This document shows, in pieces, positions 63,548 to 64,000 of a stretch of 64,000 bases of DNA (positions within the stretch are counted from its first letter, which is position 1; each line of letters starts with the position of its first letter). A model generated the notes under the pieces. The model ran no database searches and was not told where the DNA came from. It was given only the letters and a program-made list of their open reading frames with translations. Made by a program: the position numbers and the translations under genes. Source of the DNA: Alphaproteobacteria bacterium (GTDB taxonomy: Bacteria; Pseudomonadota; Alphaproteobacteria; Caulobacterales; Maricaulaceae); assembly GCA_024278855.1 (NCBI GenBank), contig JAJRSJ010000029.1, positions 1 to 64,000 on the forward strand, read 5' to 3'.

Positions 63548-64000
63548 TTAGCCCATGTCCCGCTGTAAAAAGGGATATATTTGCTCTAACATACGTGGGT
63601 CACCAACACAAATTATGGCACCGCCGTTTTTTGCATCACCGCCGCTCCATGTGGTGACTGCGCCGCCCGCCCCTTTGATGATGGGAATATGGGAGCGAAT
63701 ATCATAGGGGGCGAGGCCTGCCTCTATGACCAAATCCATCCGCCCTGCCGCCGTCAACGCATAAGCATAGGCGTCAAGCCCGAGCCGGGTAAAGCGCGTA
63801 ATGCGGCGAATGTTTTCATAGGCTGTTAGCTGTATCGGTGACAACATGGCCATAGGTTCCGTGCAAGACAAAACCGCGTCCTCCAGCTTAGGACAGGATT
63901 TGGTATGCAACGCTTCTTTGCCCGCAGGCGTTTCGCGCCACGCCTTGCCCGGCGCACCAATATAACGCTCACCCAAGGCGGGATGGTCGATAATCCCGAT
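63548..64000 (-). CDS. hisN: HisN-like histidinol-phosphatase (inositol monophosphatase family), 5' part beyond window
   Basis: The C-terminal ~150 residues of an IMPase-fold phosphatase. Visible motifs: IDHPALGERYIGAPGKAW, the metal/substrate region MDLVIEAGLAPYDIRSHIPIIKGAGGAVTTWSGGDAKNGG and the end LEQIYPFLQRDMG. AxYDxxxxxPIIxxAGG with WxGGDAxNGG is the form seen in histidinol-phosphatase HisN. The reading frame stays open to base 64000, so the true start lies outside the window. It would supply the one histidine-pathway activity not encoded in the his operon (histidinol-phosphate to histidinol), but inositol monophosphatase activity cannot be excluded. Confidence 0.75.
   Translation of the reverse strand: MGIIDHPALGERYIGAPGKAWRETPAGKEALHTKSCPKLEDAVLSCTEPMAMLSPIQLTAYENIRRITRFTRLGLDAYAYALTAAGRMDLVIEAGLAPYDIRSHIPIIKGAGGAVTTWSGGDAKNGGAIICVGDPRMLEQIYPFLQRDMG

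Noticed and set aside
1-64000. tRNA, rRNA, insertion sequences and prophage genes
   Set aside because: None was recognised by eye on either strand; a dedicated tRNA search could still find one, but the gaps between genes are small.

Overview
The window reads as one contiguous, gene-dense piece of an alphaproteobacterial chromosome with moderate GC by eye. Support comes from lineage-typical neighbourhoods (radA-cvpA-purF, secG-pyrG, a YfgM-like gene-bamB-der), a PurF that appears to lack two of the four Fe-S cysteines, and several TonB-dependent receptors. The overall style suggests a marine Hyphomonadaceae/Maricaulales-type bacterium; that placement is inference. I saw no rRNA, tRNA, CRISPR array, insertion sequence, prophage or replication origin.

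Layout. 1-7.5 kb: a partial ArfB ribosome-rescue gene, an M16 peptidase lipoprotein, three tandem paralogous lipoproteins, pyrG and secG. 7.6-11.4 kb: a seven-helix membrane protein, a GYF_2-type protein, a cold-shock gene and a sodium:solute symporter. 11.4-18.4 kb: a compact histidine operon (TrpR-like regulator, hisG, hisD, a hisC-hisB fusion, hisH, hisA, hisF, hisIE) whose promoter overlaps a clean operator-like dyad. The phosphatase step, not encoded in the operon, may be supplied by the HisN-like gene cut by the right edge (63.5-64 kb). 18.4-27.9 kb: amidase, a frameshifted acetyl-CoA synthetase with a 24-bp palindrome upstream, guanine deaminase, a PhyH-type oxygenase, an SDR, a YciI protein, and a divergent cupin-mtnA pair. 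27.9-31.5 kb: purF, cvpA, radA. 31.7-41 kb: a large TonB-dependent receptor, der, bamB, a YfgM-like gene, panB and an acyl-CoA dehydrogenase carrying a 15-bp tandem repeat. 41-46.9 kb: a cytochrome c lipoprotein, a thioesterase, an iron-type alcohol dehydrogenase, a PiT phosphate transporter split at an A7 slippery run, a small membrane protein, a candidate 6S RNA and a DUF937 protein.

46.9-56.5 kb is the most interesting part. A POT-family peptide transporter is divergent from a BlaI-type repressor and a BlaR1-like M56 metalloprotease, which is followed by two tandem paralogous TonB-dependent receptors and an OmpW-like protein. Two copies of an ACGA-N6-TCGT dyad lie in the divergent intergenic region about 31 bp apart. 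The M56 protein has a long coiled-coil ectodomain and no recognisable penicillin-binding domain. I infer a protease-triggered, repressor-controlled peptide or cell-wall-fragment uptake system.

56.5-64 kb: tadA, an RluB-type pseudouridine synthase, a 42-codon ORF bridging exactly to rsmD, a YgjP-type metallopeptidase, a possible small secreted protein, a large lipoprotein, an LRAT-like protein, a di-heme peroxidase with an Ig-like domain, and the HisN-like fragment.

The acs and pit frameshifts, and possibly a T7 run at the first lipoprotein, are single-base events. Assembly error should be excluded before biology is inferred from them.
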